Source: Daphnia carinata (lineage: Eukaryota > Arthropoda > Branchiopoda > Diplostraca > Daphniidae). From it: DNA of 64,000 nucleotides. The translations under genes were made by a program, and so were the position numbers. Location of the stretch: assembly GCF_022539665.2 (NCBI RefSeq), contig NC_081335.1, positions 1,922,001 through 1,986,000 on the forward strand, read 5' to 3'. The notes beneath the pieces are model-generated. The model worked only from the letters and a program-made list of their open reading frames with translations, searched no databases and was not told the DNA's origin. The first letter of the stretch is position 1. Every line of letters starts with the position of its first letter. Shown in pieces: positions 25,271 through 38,100 of the stretch.

Positions 25271-28200
25271 GTGGCTGAATTTGCAGACAATAGAGCACTC
25301 GTAGCATATAAGTTTAATAGTTTTCGAGATCAGTTTCATTGTTTTAAAGAACAAGAGTCACGAATTGTCACGGAATTTGCAAAAACGATGCAAAATGTTG
25401 GAAAAATTTAGCAAAAACGATGACGACACTTTAATGGCAACCGCACTGCGTCATAAATCACACTTGAAATGATTGATGGAGTGACGCAGCAGACGAAGTC
25501 ACCTCGCCTCAAGTACTAAACAGCCTCCTCAATTGCATACTTAAAAATGATAATTATTTTCATGTTTTTTCCCAATTGTATTAAAATAAACACATAATTA
25601 TTCATTGTCTATTGTTTGAAAGTGAAAGTCTTTCAAAATATTTACATCTGAATGGAGAAAATGTCGTAATAATTGAAATTGTATTTTTCAAACCACCTCA
25701 GGCAGACGAAGACGAAACCTGGCATTAGTCATAATGGCAGGTCGAGGAAAAAAAGGCTGAAGGCAGAAATGATCACAAACAATAAGCCAAAATCTTTTAT
25801 TTTACTAATTGCTTCTGTTTAATTTACACATGTGTTTTTTTCTTTCTTTTGTTTTTTTTTTGGCTAAAGATTGCCAGAGGCAGATAGATTCCATGTTGCA
25901 GAAGCATTTTCACTCGGCTGCACAACAGACGACGGTTTCGGCATACCCCCTGCTGAACAAATGACTCATTGATTTCTCAGACCCTTGTACGATGAGACGA
26001 ACATGAATAGCGATGATGATCAAAGCCTGGACTATCAAAAGGCCTCATCGTCGCTCTCCTTTTCACTAATATTCAACAACAAAACAACAGACGAAAAAAA
26101 AACAAGGTCGTTGCGGATCTGCTGTCTCAGCACCTGCTGTGTTTCTTACCAGCCTCCAGCACACAGATCCTCTCTCCCCTAATAAGGTAATGAATTCAAT
26201 GAGCCCCACAAACTCTTCAAACTTATTATTAAGATATCTTTTCGTCAGTCTCTCCCGTTTTTTTTCCCCAAAAGAAAAAGAAAAATAGAGAAAACGGAAT
26301 TTATTTTTCTTTCATGAAAAGGTAGCGAGAGACACAGGCACTGAGTGGGATATTTATACATATACATCAGGTGTGTCTGTGTGTGTGTGTATACGTATGG
26401 CCGTAAATGAGGGGCCCAGATGGAAGCGGCACACAACAGCAGCCGCATCGTTGGCAGGAAACATGTAATATTCATATAAATATATACACAGGGACGGCCG
26501 GTCGATAAATTTCCCGAGTCAATGTGTGACGCAAGTTGGACAACACCTTGGCCGTTAACCATGGCTCAAAACAAACACACAGCCTTGCCAGTTTTTCTTC
26601 GTTTTTGCCTAGTTCAAGTGATTACAAAAACAATTACAATAAATGACTTGATTTGACCTTCTCGTTGTGTGCTTGATGCTAATTTACCTTTTTTTTGTTT
26701 GTTTGTCAGTTTGAGACTGCTTATTAAAGGAATTTCGACTTGTCCAGGATGATGAGGATGCTTACGCACGTAAATGTTGTGTGTTGCTGGCTGCCTCTGT
26801 GTTGTGTTTCGGGTACCGATTACCTGCACATCTCCTCAAGGCAAAAAAAAAAAGGAAAAGAAAAACGTGCCTTTTATAGAGTCATAACTGGAAGCCGATT
26901 TGTGCTTTTGTTTGCTGTGCGCTCGTTCGAGAAAGAAAAAATTTAATTTTATTATTATTTTCAAATCCGGAAATCCAATTGGAAAATGTGTGAAATAAAG
27001 AGATAGAATTCGATAGAATCGTCAATCTGGCCACACTCTATCAAGCCCATGATCGTCCATTTTCATTATTCATCAAACCGCCGTAAAAGTTGATGGCTTT
27101 AACACACACACACACACACAAAAGTCGGTGTATAACATTTGGTGAAGCTCTTTCTTCCACTTTTTATTGTTCTCATCTCCAACTGGCCAGTGCTCTCGTG
27201 CCGTGACGTAAAGATGTGTGTAAAAATGGGTTATATCTACAAAGGCCTTAAATAATGCCCAGATTTAACTGTTTAACTACGTGTGAGAGGGGGTCTATAT
27301 TTTATTTAATGTTTCTATATAAATATATTAGCCTTACCAGAAAGAGTTGCACAGGACCAATAGAGACATAACCACCAGGTGGCAGAACAGGTCATCGGGG
27401 TAGGTTCTCTCCGCTCGGCATACATCTAAGCGTTGGGCAAAAAAAATAGGGGGGGGGGTGTAGGAGGGTAAAAATAAAGGCTAGGGATGCATAGTACAAT
27501 CAAAAAGTCCCAAAAAAAAAATGTTTTTGGGGCAGGGACGAAGGGCTTGAAGGATACGAAGAAAAAAAAAGGGATAAATTACCCGTTCCCTAACGGTTAT
27601 ATTCAAGAAGAGGATCCAGACGGAGTATTTTACCACCCATTGTGAGGCGAGGAGGCTCAACTGAATGGCAGATATATTCATAACTTCCATCTTTCTTTTT
27701 TGTTTTTGCTTTCTACTGTTGAAAGGACTTTGGTTTGAAGAAAAAAAAAACATACAAATAAAAAGACTAAAATATTTCTTTTCTGTTAAAAGGCTGCCGC
27801 GTACAATCTTTATTTCCTCCCTCTTCACAATATTCTTCTTTTTGTTTGTTTGTTGATACGTTGAAATTGAAAAAAGAAACAACAAAAAATGCAATCTCTC
27901 TGATGATGAAAACTGTTGTGTGACTTGTTTATAGCAGACACCAAGAGAGGTCTGTTGGCTGTTATGGCGTGTTGTAAGGTGGTGGACGATCATTTCCAAA
28001 AATGCCCACAGAAAGAGGAAGTGAGAAACGACATAGTCAACGAAGACAATTGTTGAGCGGCCTCTTGTGTAACGGCGTTTCCGTCTCTTTCTTCACCTGT
28101 CACGCATTTAAACAAACACTGCACACAAAAGGAGGTGCTGACGGGTGCACCTCCATTACACGAAAAATGATCATTATCGCATCCTCAATAGTCACAAAGT

Positions 28201-31200
28201 CAGTTTAGACGAGAAGACCCCCATGGATATAATTATTTCACTTTGTGTTTAGAATCTTTTTCTTTTTCTTCTTTTCTTGTTCAATTGTCTTGAACTTCCC
28301 CTCTCGTTCTCCTTTTTCTTTTTTTTATGTATTTTAATTGTGGAAATCGTTTCTTTTTTTCCTTTCGATTGAGATGTCACGTTGGCAGCGCACACGGTGC
28401 GAGTATTTAAAAGCAAAAAAAAAAATGTTTTGTACGTGACGTAAGAATCTGTACACGGTTCCATGACTTTAGCTGATTGCACACTCGGCATTTTCTCTTT
28501 CAATTTCTTCGTTTTTATTCGACTTCATTAAATACCGTATGAACGGAAAAGAAAGAAAATGGTTTTCTTTCATAATCGAGCCCAACTCTCGCTTACCCTT
28601 CCCCTCAACCACACTGTCTAATTAATCCAAGTTCCCCTTCAAAAAAAAATTTTTTTTTCTCTTCCTTCTTTGTAACACACAACAACGAATGCAAGAAGAA
28701 AAAAAAAGGAAACCCATTGAAGAGCGACGGGAGTCGAATCGGTTCTGAGGATAGGCTCCTGATGCCCTGGAAAAAAGAAAAGCCGCAAACCGCGCACAGC
28801 CGTGTGTGTCGTTACGACACTCTGTATGTGTGTGTGTGTGTGTGTAAAAGCACTTGTGAAATGGCGTTTTATGATTACAACTGTCTGCTCGTCTGCAGCC
28901 ACAAAAGTGTTTGGAAGGGTAAAGGGGGAAACAACCCTAGTTCCAAAAAAGGTGTTCACATTCCCATGGCGACTACTTACCAAATGATTGAAATCGATGG
29001 CTTCGCTTAAAAGAAGCCAATGTGGTTTGAGTTGTCGATAGAAAAATAACCGATGGAGCCAGCGGGAAGTCTGGACGCATTCCGCTGCATTGAAAAAAAA
29101 AAAAACACGCACACACGAATGTTAGCCTTTTTCGTGCAGGCTTCGATAGAGAAAACTGACTGAAGAAAAAAAGCAAACCACGATTGAACCAACATGGAAC
29201 TCTTTTGTCCCCTTTTTTTTAGGTAGACTTGCTTTTTTGTTGGGGGCTAGGTAAGAAAAAGCGAAACAATTGAGTTTCTCCGGTTGTTTCGACCATTTTT
29301 TTCTATCTCCTCCCGTTCTCCGATAGCAAGGTCCTGCACGCGCACAACTTGAAGAAAAAGAAAAAGCGAGGGGAGGAAAGGATAGAAAAACCAAATTGGG
29401 TGGTTCGTTATCATATTTGATAATAGGGGGGGGGGGGAATGACGTAAGATGGTTGTTAACGATATGACGTGATGAAATAGTTCTTGCTTTTCTTTGAATC
29501 AATTTTAATTTTCAAACGAAAGGAACAAACAAACATTGCAAAGATACAACACACGATCCAAAAGCCAAAGGATAAAAAAAAAGATTAACAAAAGAAGAAC
29601 GTAAAAAATCGTGTGGAAAGGTGTATATGTGAAACAGACAAAAAAAAAAATTTTTTTTTTCAAATAAAACTTAAGACACACACACACACATTTTCGTTTT
29701 TCTCATAGCAACGACGTGACAATCAATATCCGGTCATAATAATAATATTAATAATTAATTACTTAATTATTTAATAATAGATGAAGGTAGGAGAGAGAGC
29801 TAATTGATTACACGATAGATGAAAGAGAAATGGTTTGTGTCGAGGAGTGACAAATTTCGAAATAAACAACGAGACATAACATTTGTTTTTCATCAGTTTC
29901 ACAAAAGATTGTTTTGTTTTTTAAAAGAGCGACATCGTAATAATTGATTTTTCTTTTTAAAACTTCTTCTTTTTCGCTCCGAGAAAACGAGCAAATAGAG
30001 AAATACAAGAGCAGAATTTTCGTCTAATAGTTATCGTCATCACCGAGTTTTCACCGAACAAAAACACGTCATTCAAAAAAAAAAAAACATTTTTGAGAGA
30101 CACACTGGGCAATTTGTTTTTTGTCTTTTCCCCATTCTCAATTCTCTCCCTTTGCCTTTTGGTTTACAATGTTGCTTTTTTTCCAACAATAATTACAAAA
30201 CACACGAACTCTGTAAAAATGTGTTTTTTTTTTTTTGCATTTGTGTAGAAAGTGAAATCTCTTTCTCTTGTTTTTTTTTCTTGTCTACAAATTATCTTTG
30301 GCGAATGTCTGTCTCTCCTTCAAACTCGTCAAAAAAAAAAAAGGAAACACCAACGAAACAAAAAAATGATAAGTTTTACATTCATTTGATGTACACACAC
30401 ATTCAAGTATAACTAATACACGCCAACATAGCAGACACGCTTAGATTTTTTCAGGTTGTTAAGAAAAAAGAATTGTTTTTTAATAAAAAGAATTGGAGAT
30501 TCCACTTCACCGGTACAAAAAAGAACCGAATCAATCAACTTTTTGAGTGAATTTCCACGTTTTTTTTTTTTTTCAAAGATGAGACACACAAACTTCAAGC
30601 AAAGAAAACGAGAAAAGGTGAAAAAAAAAACAAGGTCAAAGAAGAAAACAATTGCCGATATGGAAATCGTGTGGTGTTTGCAACCCCTCACCATTTCCTC
30701 CCCCCAAAATTCTTTTTTTTTCTTTTTCTTTTGAGCATCTTAACAAACAAAAAAAAATAATCATTAACCGTGAGAAAATATCTTACCCATCCTCCGGAAG
30801 TGTAGAAACGCAAAAACGATTTGTGTCAATCACCAAAAAAAATAAGAATCGAAGAAAACTAATAATAATTCGGATTTTTTGTTTTCTGTCTTTTTCACTG
30901 CGCGTGTGTTTTTCATGTAACCCTCCCCCCACCTTTTGGGCCTGTGTGAGTTTGGGTAGCCACGAAAATGGGGGAAAAAAAAATTAACTTTAGAAAAGAA
31001 AAAAAAAAACTTGCCACTGGGATTGTGATTCTCTCCTCCATCTTTGGGATTGTCATTGGGGAGGTAAACAAAAACAAATTGGATGAGTTGACCGATGAAG
31101 AAAAGGAAACGATTGAGAGGGATGGCTTAATATTTAAATAGTCTGGCGTTCTACACGTTCGGTCAACCCCTCTCGCACGTAAAAACAAACTTTAGCAGAC

Positions 31201-31739
31201 TGACACAAAACAGACACAAAACACGAAAACGCAAAATGGCGACACGCACAATAATGCCACCAGGGGGATATTTCATTTTTGTATCAGGTAAAAAGGTAAA
31301 TAATAAAAAGATGCCCTCCTCCCTCTCTATAAAAAAACAAATGAACGATAAATGTCGCTATAGTGTAAAAAAAAAAAGTGTAGGAGGGTAACGAGTCAAA
31401 TAGAATAGAAAATAATTGGAGATGAATTTAAAGAAGAAAAAAAAATTGAGGGGGGAAAATAACATTCTTGGGCTTTTAGCTACCTATAGGAACACTACCT
31501 GAGGTGTATACATACACTCATTATCATCATCTCTCTCGCTTTTTTTTCTTTTTAAATCTTTGAGAGAACTGAAGACGGGCGGGGGAGAGAGAGAATATGA
31601 TTTCTTGGTAGTATAGTAATCATCTTTAAAAATAATAAGGGAGTATAAATGAATATAGAGGATTTAAGAAAAAAGGGGATACACTTACAATAACCAGCGA
31701 CATTTTGAGACATAAAAGTGTTAACAAACACGATAAAAC

Positions 31740-31740
<1 letters not shown>

Positions 31741-31784
<44 letters not shown>
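31741..31784. repeat. Poly-A tract of 44
   Basis: The longest homopolymer in the window, poly-T in the Abd-B transcript direction and only about 0.34 kb past its stop codon. If the 3' UTR is long, the transcript carries an internal U44. Confidence 0.95.
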
Positions 31785-31787
<3 letters not shown>

Positions 31788-32118
31788 GAAACAAAAGAAA
31801 CGACATTTTTTGCGTGTTTGCTATCATAATTTTTAGCGGAAACAAAAAATGAAGGAAGAGCTTCTAGAACGAGGTAGCGCCTATAAAAAGTGGTGTCTAA
31901 TAATAATTCGGAGATAACAACAAAAATCAATGATTCGTTTTCTTTGTTGTCTTCTTAAGAAAAACTACGGACCTGACGTGTTCCTACAGATCCCATCTTC
32001 CTCTTCCAATTTTGAATGTTCCAGGCCTTGAAATTGTTGCAAGACCTTTCGCATTGTTTTTGTTTGTTTTTTACAAGAGGAGGAATTGGTTGTTGTCTGC
32101 GGCTGCAGAGGGATGGCG

Positions 32119-35003
32119 TCACTTGGCCGAGCAGATGTTGTGACCGCCATTGTGAACGGCCGGTCCGATGGGTCCGGCGTGGTGGTGGTGGTGACCGTCG
32201 GGCGGCCCGTGATGATGATGGTGGTGGTGGTGGCTGCTGTTGTGATGGCCGGCGTTGTTGGCGTTGGCGCCGCTGCTGTTGGCGTTGCCGGCCTGCTGCC
32301 TCTGGCTGTTCTTCTTGTTCTTCATCCGCCGATTCTGGAACCAGATCTTGACTTGACGTTCCGTCAGGTTGAGATTGCGCGCCAATTCCCAGCGCTTCTG
32401 CTTCGACACGTAGGCGTTAAACAGGAACTCTTTTTCCAGTTCCAGCGTCTGGAATTTCGAGTAAGGTTTCCGCTTCTTGCGCACAGTCACCTGTCCCGTC
32501 CATTCCAGCGGATTCGGCCCCAAAGAGCCTGCGAATTGTTTTTCAAAAGGAAATTAATTTTTGAATTTTTTTACGAACGATAAAGACATCGTGAGAACAC
32601 ACAAGCCAGCAGTCAAAACTATTCAGAGGGTTTCCTTCGTTCTTGTTTAGCTTAAGGGGGTGAAAAGAGAGGGTTAGAACATAAGAGTTGAATTCTTTAT
32701 GATGACATAGAAAAGGGGGGGAAAAAAAGGGATTTCATGACGCTCTCTTGTTGTATCCAAGACGTATGGTAATGGCGAAAAGAGAGGAGAAAGAGAGACT
32801 ACCAGTACACGTAGCCTCCATTTCTATTCCCCTCTTCTGCCTTTTGCTAAGAGCCAATAGCCATTCACTGGTGAGTCAAGAAAACGTTTCTTTTTAACCC
32901 TCCCGCCCCCGTCAAATCACATCTGCAGCGCATTTTCAAAAACCTTTTTTTCTTTTCTGATCGTTTCCGATTGTTTCAACTCGGATGGTTCATGGAGTTG
33001 TAACTGGACCAGAGCCCTAACGAATAAATCGTAAGGCCGATACTCGTTCAGGTACCTCAATTGAAATATCACTTGGCTTTTTATCTGTCAAGCGGCTCGC
33101 GCTCTTTTGCCCTCCCCAGTACCTGGACATTTGGAACTGGAATTTTACTCTTTTCTACCTCGGCTCCTTCTTGCATTGTCTAAAAAAAAAAATCCACCCA
33201 AATATAAAATCTTACTCGAAAATCCCCTTGGCGAGAAGAGCTTCAAAACGTATTTAGAAATAGAAGGGAGATGATTTCTGTCTGTGTGTGTGTTCCATAT
33301 CGATAACTATCAACTGTGTCGAATGGGAATATATGGGACCAGCTGAAGAGAGCCGACATAAAGCAATCGATAAATAGTGCACGTATAACCATCATATTCG
33401 TTACGACGATTGTATAGATGGAGACGGTAAGTGAAACCAACCCCTCTGTCTCTTTTTAGCGATGTTTTTCTATCGTTCCAGTAATACTCTGCACCCCCTT
33501 GCACTCTTCTCCCCCTCACACGCACATTTTCGGGCGCTTGAATAAAAGAAGAAGCTTTTTGGCCTTTCTCCAGACCCTCCCCTTCATCGGAGCACACACT
33601 TGTGATGCAACGAGTCGAAGACAGAGGAGGGTCGTGTACATCGCTCGTCTCTAACCATCTATGTTGTGTGTATACATTTTCTTGTGAGAAACGACGTCAA
33701 CCAACAACACGAGACATCATCGAGTCGCTTAATATCGTTCGGAATCAGCCGACTCCATCTAGTGAGCGGTGTGCATCGCTTGACGGAAACGCATTTGATC
33801 AAAATTACTAGTGGCTTTTCTACTTCCGTTCATTGACGTCTAGTATTATGAATGGAAGAGGGGAGGACGCTATTTTCCAAGCCAAACGATTTCTTCCAGT
33901 TCGTGATTCTAAGCTATCGATTTCTTATTTTTGTTCCCCAAACGAATGGAGCATTACTAAATACATCCCGAGATTTCCCCAAAAGAAAATGATGTCAATT
34001 TCAATAGAAACTTACCAGGGCCGTAGACGCTTGGCGGCATGCCATCCGGACCGGGACCGTAGCCTCGAAGTCCGGCGTAGCTGTCGTGGGGGAAGCCGCA
34101 GGCGACGGCAGCCGCGGCGTCCATAGCGCCGCGTCGGGCTTCGTGCGCTTCGGCGGCCAAATAACCGGCTACCGAGACTGGAACGCCCATGCCGGGCTGG
34201 CCGGGAGTCGGGCCGAGTCCGTGCGGTTCTGGTACGCGGCCGCCGTATCCGGCGTATCCGCACCAAGCCGCCTGGGCGTTGAACTGGGCGCTGGCCGCCG
34301 CTTCGGCCGAGGTGGGTAGGCCAGCCGATGGGCCGGCCGCTGCCGCTGCTGCCGCCGCTCCATATTTCCCGTAATCGCTCGGCCAAAAGCTGAGTGCCGC
34401 TTTGGCTCGATCTGCGCCGTAATAAGCCGCCGCCGCCGCTGCCGCCATTCCGTCGCGGACCAAACTCGGACTGTAGGACTGAGGGTCGAATGAGCCGGCC
34501 GAGTGACCTTGCACGTCGCCGACGCTGTACGGCCAAGGTTGGGCGCGCAGCAGACTACTGGCGCCGCTAGAGTCGCCGTTGATTCCCCCTCCACCTCCAC
34601 CGACTCCTCCGCCGTTAGGGTCGTGGTGCGAATGAGTCACGTGATGATGAGTGTGATGTCCCGGATAGGATGAGGCTCCGGGACCGGTTGCTGTCTGCCC
34701 GACCGCCAGTCTTTTAGCCGGAATGTGCAACGGACCGGAACTTCCGCTCGAGCTGCCCCCACCGGCCGAAGGTGACAATTGATGATTTTGGTTGTTTGAA
34801 TCTTCTTGCTGGCCCGATGATTGCTCCCCTCTTGCGTTGTTGCCGTTCGCTGACGAACTCGCCGAACCTCCTGCTGATGGCTGTTGTTGTTGTTGCTGTT
34901 GCTGTTGTTGTTGAGATGCTACCCCTGACGCTATTGCTGATCGTCGGTGTTGATCACCAGCCGACCCCACCACCGGAGTTTCGTCGTAGAGCGAACCGTT
35001 CAT
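32119..35003 (-). CDS. Abd-B: Abdominal-B posterior Hox homeodomain transcription factor
   Basis: This Hox protein specifies posterior segment identity by binding DNA in the nucleus. The coding exons are 35003-34016 (ends in phase 1, donor GTAAGT) and 32528-32119, joining as 465 residues across the motif [12 protein letters not shown]. The homeodomain is at about residues 345-404, with recognition helix [13 protein letters not shown]. The linker [17 protein letters not shown] is typical of Abd-B. The N-terminal half is low complexity: Gln11 at 31-41, Gly-rich at 131-140, and Ala runs near 187-193 and 216-223. [10 protein letters not shown] segment lies at 206-214. The tail after the homeodomain has an eight-His run. 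The start is the first ATG after an in-frame stop at 35123-35121. A likely acceptor at 35170-35169 suggests a 5' UTR intron. Other promoters may add isoforms. Confidence 0.95.
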
Positions 35004-35168
35004 CGTCGTCCTCGGCCGACAGTGCGGCTCAAGGACATGATTCCACGGCGACGCCGGAATCGCTGAGAGCGCTGGATGTGCTTTGGCTGCCGTTTTGACG
35101 TCTGAGCGCTGGGCTGTTGATCATTGAGCGGCGCACACACCGAATTGCTTGCGCGCGCCTGTCGTCTT
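35004..35168 (-). other. Abd-B: Abd-B 5' UTR, part of the first coding exon
   Basis: Upstream of the start codon the exon continues to a TTTTAG acceptor at 35173-35169. The 165 bases between include an in-frame TGA at 35123-35121 that blocks any N-terminal extension in this frame. This implies at least one non-coding exon further upstream. The acceptor is inferred from sequence alone. Confidence 0.45.
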
Positions 35169-38100
35169 CTAAAATATTTTTTCAAAACAACAATTAAAAA
35201 TGCGTTGAATACGTCCGGAAATGGGTTTTTTTAACGTCACAATTGACGGACTATGTAGAAGAAATGGCAATGTAATGAATTCCGAATGAAAGGGAGGTGG
35301 AAAAAAAAAAGAAGGAGAAAATAATAAAGGCCGATTTTATGACGACTATTCTCTTCACGTCTAAACAGATTGTGTCATAACGACGTAACAATCCAATAAA
35401 AATAAAGGGGGAAAAGAAGAAAAATAACCAAGACAAGTGAAAGAAAAAGGATTTTTCGGAAGAGCGAAGGGGGGGAACCTGTCGTCGGCGAAACCCCCCT
35501 TCTTTTTTTATTATATTTCGTCGCACACTTTTTCCAAAGACGAAGAAACAAAAAATGAACTGAACAATCTCGTCATAAAACGAACTACACGCGTAACAGT
35601 GTACGTCAGTTTAGGCAGAAAAAGAAAAAAGTACAAGTAATAGTTTTAAAGGAGGGGGGACACAAGCAGATAACTCGTGTGTTATATATGAAGAGATGGC
35701 CTGTATTATTAAAAAAAGAACGGCCCTAAAGTTTTATGGCAACTCTTTTCCAGACCCGTGCTGGCCCACTCTGAGAGGCAGTCTAATAGCATATTGTATA
35801 ACCCCTTTTTGAAATGTCCCCCCCCCCCTTTCTGTTGGTTCAAAAGAAACCCTTCTCCGTTTATAAAAATAAAGCCTTTACCTTCCTTCTTTAACGCACT
35901 GACCTCTTCGAGTTGCTAGACGGCCTAAAAGTTTGAACCGATTTTTTAAGTCTGGCGCGTTCTTATTAAATTTTTCGATCGAAATCATTCGCTCTTGTAA
36001 TATGATGTGAACTTGAAGACGCAACAGGAAAAAATAAAATCAACAGATACCCAATGCCCAGTCGATAAAACCTCAAAGGAAAAAGAAATGAGCTTAGAGT
36101 TCGAAAGGAAACCAAGAAAATGCCGCAGGCTTTCAGAAAAAGAAGAACCCACAGTGTTTTCCCCCTTCGAGAGAGGCTCGTCGCCGTCTGCTCGCGACCG
36201 TTCCTCAACACTGATTGGGCCGGGCTGTTGGACCAAGACCCAGTCACGTGACCGCCCTCTTTTTTTTTCTTCTCCTACCAGTCGATTATCATTAAGGAAA
36301 CACCGAAAGGAGAAGAACAAAAAAAAAGTCTGACTCAACTTGACGTTTCCTGTGTGTCTTTAGTGAATTGTCGCGCCATTAAAAAATCGCTCGTGTGTTA
36401 ATGGACTTATTTTTTTAGAGCTTCTGGCTGATTTAAAGAAAACAAAAAATGAAATCTTAAACAAGAAATGTACCCTAAATTTAATTATAATGTTACATAA
36501 AGCATTTTTATGTCAGTGTTCAAAGTCCTTTTTTTTCTTCAAAAATAGCTCGATGTTACACTCGTTCAAGCCCTCCCTATCTATGCACACTCTGATCTGT
36601 AATGACCAAGTTTTGTATCTTTTTCGAATCGACAATTGAGAGGGAAACGTAAGGAAAAAAAAAAAAAAAAAAAAAAATACTTTGCTGTTACGATCAGGAT
36701 CCGCCCTCCTCTTAACCTGATATTCCAAATGTTTCTCATGAACCTCGCACCTGTCTCTGCCCTTTTTAAAAAACATTTTTGAATGATGAGAAATCGCGGG
36801 TCAGATGTTTTATTTTAAATTTCTTGCTACAGTCCCGCCGAACAGAAAAAAAGAGCCAAAAGCCGCCGCCACACCTTTCACTCCGCCTCTTCCTCAGTTA
36901 CCGAAACCCTCTTCGTATGTGGTACAGAGTTCGTAAGATGTATGACGTCATTCTCCCTCTGAACTCTGCGTTGCTGTATGGCGCCTGAACGCCGACAAAA
37001 GACCCTGCACGGTTTCAACCCCCCCCCCCCCCTGATCGCTATACAACTTCTTTTTGATTTAATACCTTAAAAAAAAGGAAAAGGGGAGATGCAACGATAT
37101 AAAATGTTTAACTTAGTGGTTATCCCTTTTACTTAAAAATAGCGTCTGAACAAACTGGAAAAACATTTAGACTTTGAAACTTATGTTCGGGTATTTACGA
37201 GCTTCTAATGAAATCAACAAACAATAACGATAAAAATGATCACAAAATAAACGTTTTTTTTCTGTTTTCAGAGGTGGTAGAGAAGGAACGAAAGGAAAAA
37301 GAGAAGAAAAAAACTAGACAAACGTTTTTTTTGGGGTGTTTGTTTCACGGTCAATATTATGTCGATCCCATAAAAAAAAGAAAATTACAAAATAAAAAGG
37401 CATAAAACCTTATACTCCCAAACTTATTGATAAAACGCATTCAAGTATACAAGACCCTATCCGAAAGAAAAAAACAAAATTATTTCAAATCTCATTGAAG
37501 CGTAGAGAGTATAGACACGGTGGATCGACTCTGCGGCTAAAAGTTGTTCTTGTTTTTCTTTTTTTTTTTTTTTCCTCAACTCATCGCAAAAAAAAAAAAA
37601 AAGAAGAAAAGAAGGGGAGAGAAAGAGAGAAAACGTGTAATATCTATAATGTAACGGGTTCGTCGCGCCAAGAGTCTGCTGCTCTCTCGCGGTCTCCGCC
37701 CGTTCGCCCGTCCGACCCCTTTTTCTTGTGGGGGTATGGAGACGTGGAGTCGAACACGCTGCGCTCTGCCCTTCCACATATACATAAGGAGAGGAGAGGA
37801 AACCGCTGTCGTGTGACCGCCGGGAGAGAGAAAAAAATTAAAAAAAAAAAGACGAAGAAACGAAAAAGAATTTTTTTTCGAAGTCGGAACGAACGTGCAG
37901 ACCCATCTAGCGGCGGACGATTCCTGCCGCCACTTCAACTACTGGCAACAACTGCGGACTTGCGTCTCCGCGTTCACGGCCCATCTTATCTTGGCCCTAC
38001 TCAAAGTCCCGAAATGATAGAAGACCTATCTGCCGGCGCAACAAGATTTTCTTTCAAACTCGTTCCGTTTCGAAACGCGGCTTCTCCACTAGTTTTCAAA

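Larger units (their letters stand above)
21204..32118. other. Abd-B 3' flank, probable long 3' UTR plus intergenic DNA
   Basis: No coding gene is supported. Reading on the minus strand from the Abd-B stop, the first ATTAAA-type polyadenylation words I found are near 29.77 kb and 29.50 kb. The first canonical AATAAA is near 28.51 kb. If used, these imply a 3' UTR of roughly 2.3-3.6 kb, which is plausible for a Hox gene but unproven. The region also holds a (CA)n run near 27.1 kb, a (TG)n run near 28.83 kb and PHO/YY1-like words at 24.16, 28.86 and 31.23 kb. Confidence 0.5.

Noticed and set aside
1-32118. mir-iab-4/iab-8 locus
   Set aside because: I looked for the remembered mature words (ACGTATACTGAATG, GGTATACCTTCAG and complements) and found no match. 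A GAATGTATC near 15211 sits in unrelated context. The locus may lie beyond the window start.
32086-32583. A 165-codon plus-strand open frame over the homeobox exon
   Set aside because: It is an antisense shadow of the Abd-B homeobox exon on the minus strand.
34012-34600. Arg- and Ala-rich frames on both strands over Abd-B exon 1
   Set aside because: They are shadow frames produced by the GC-rich Ala/Gly codons of Abd-B.
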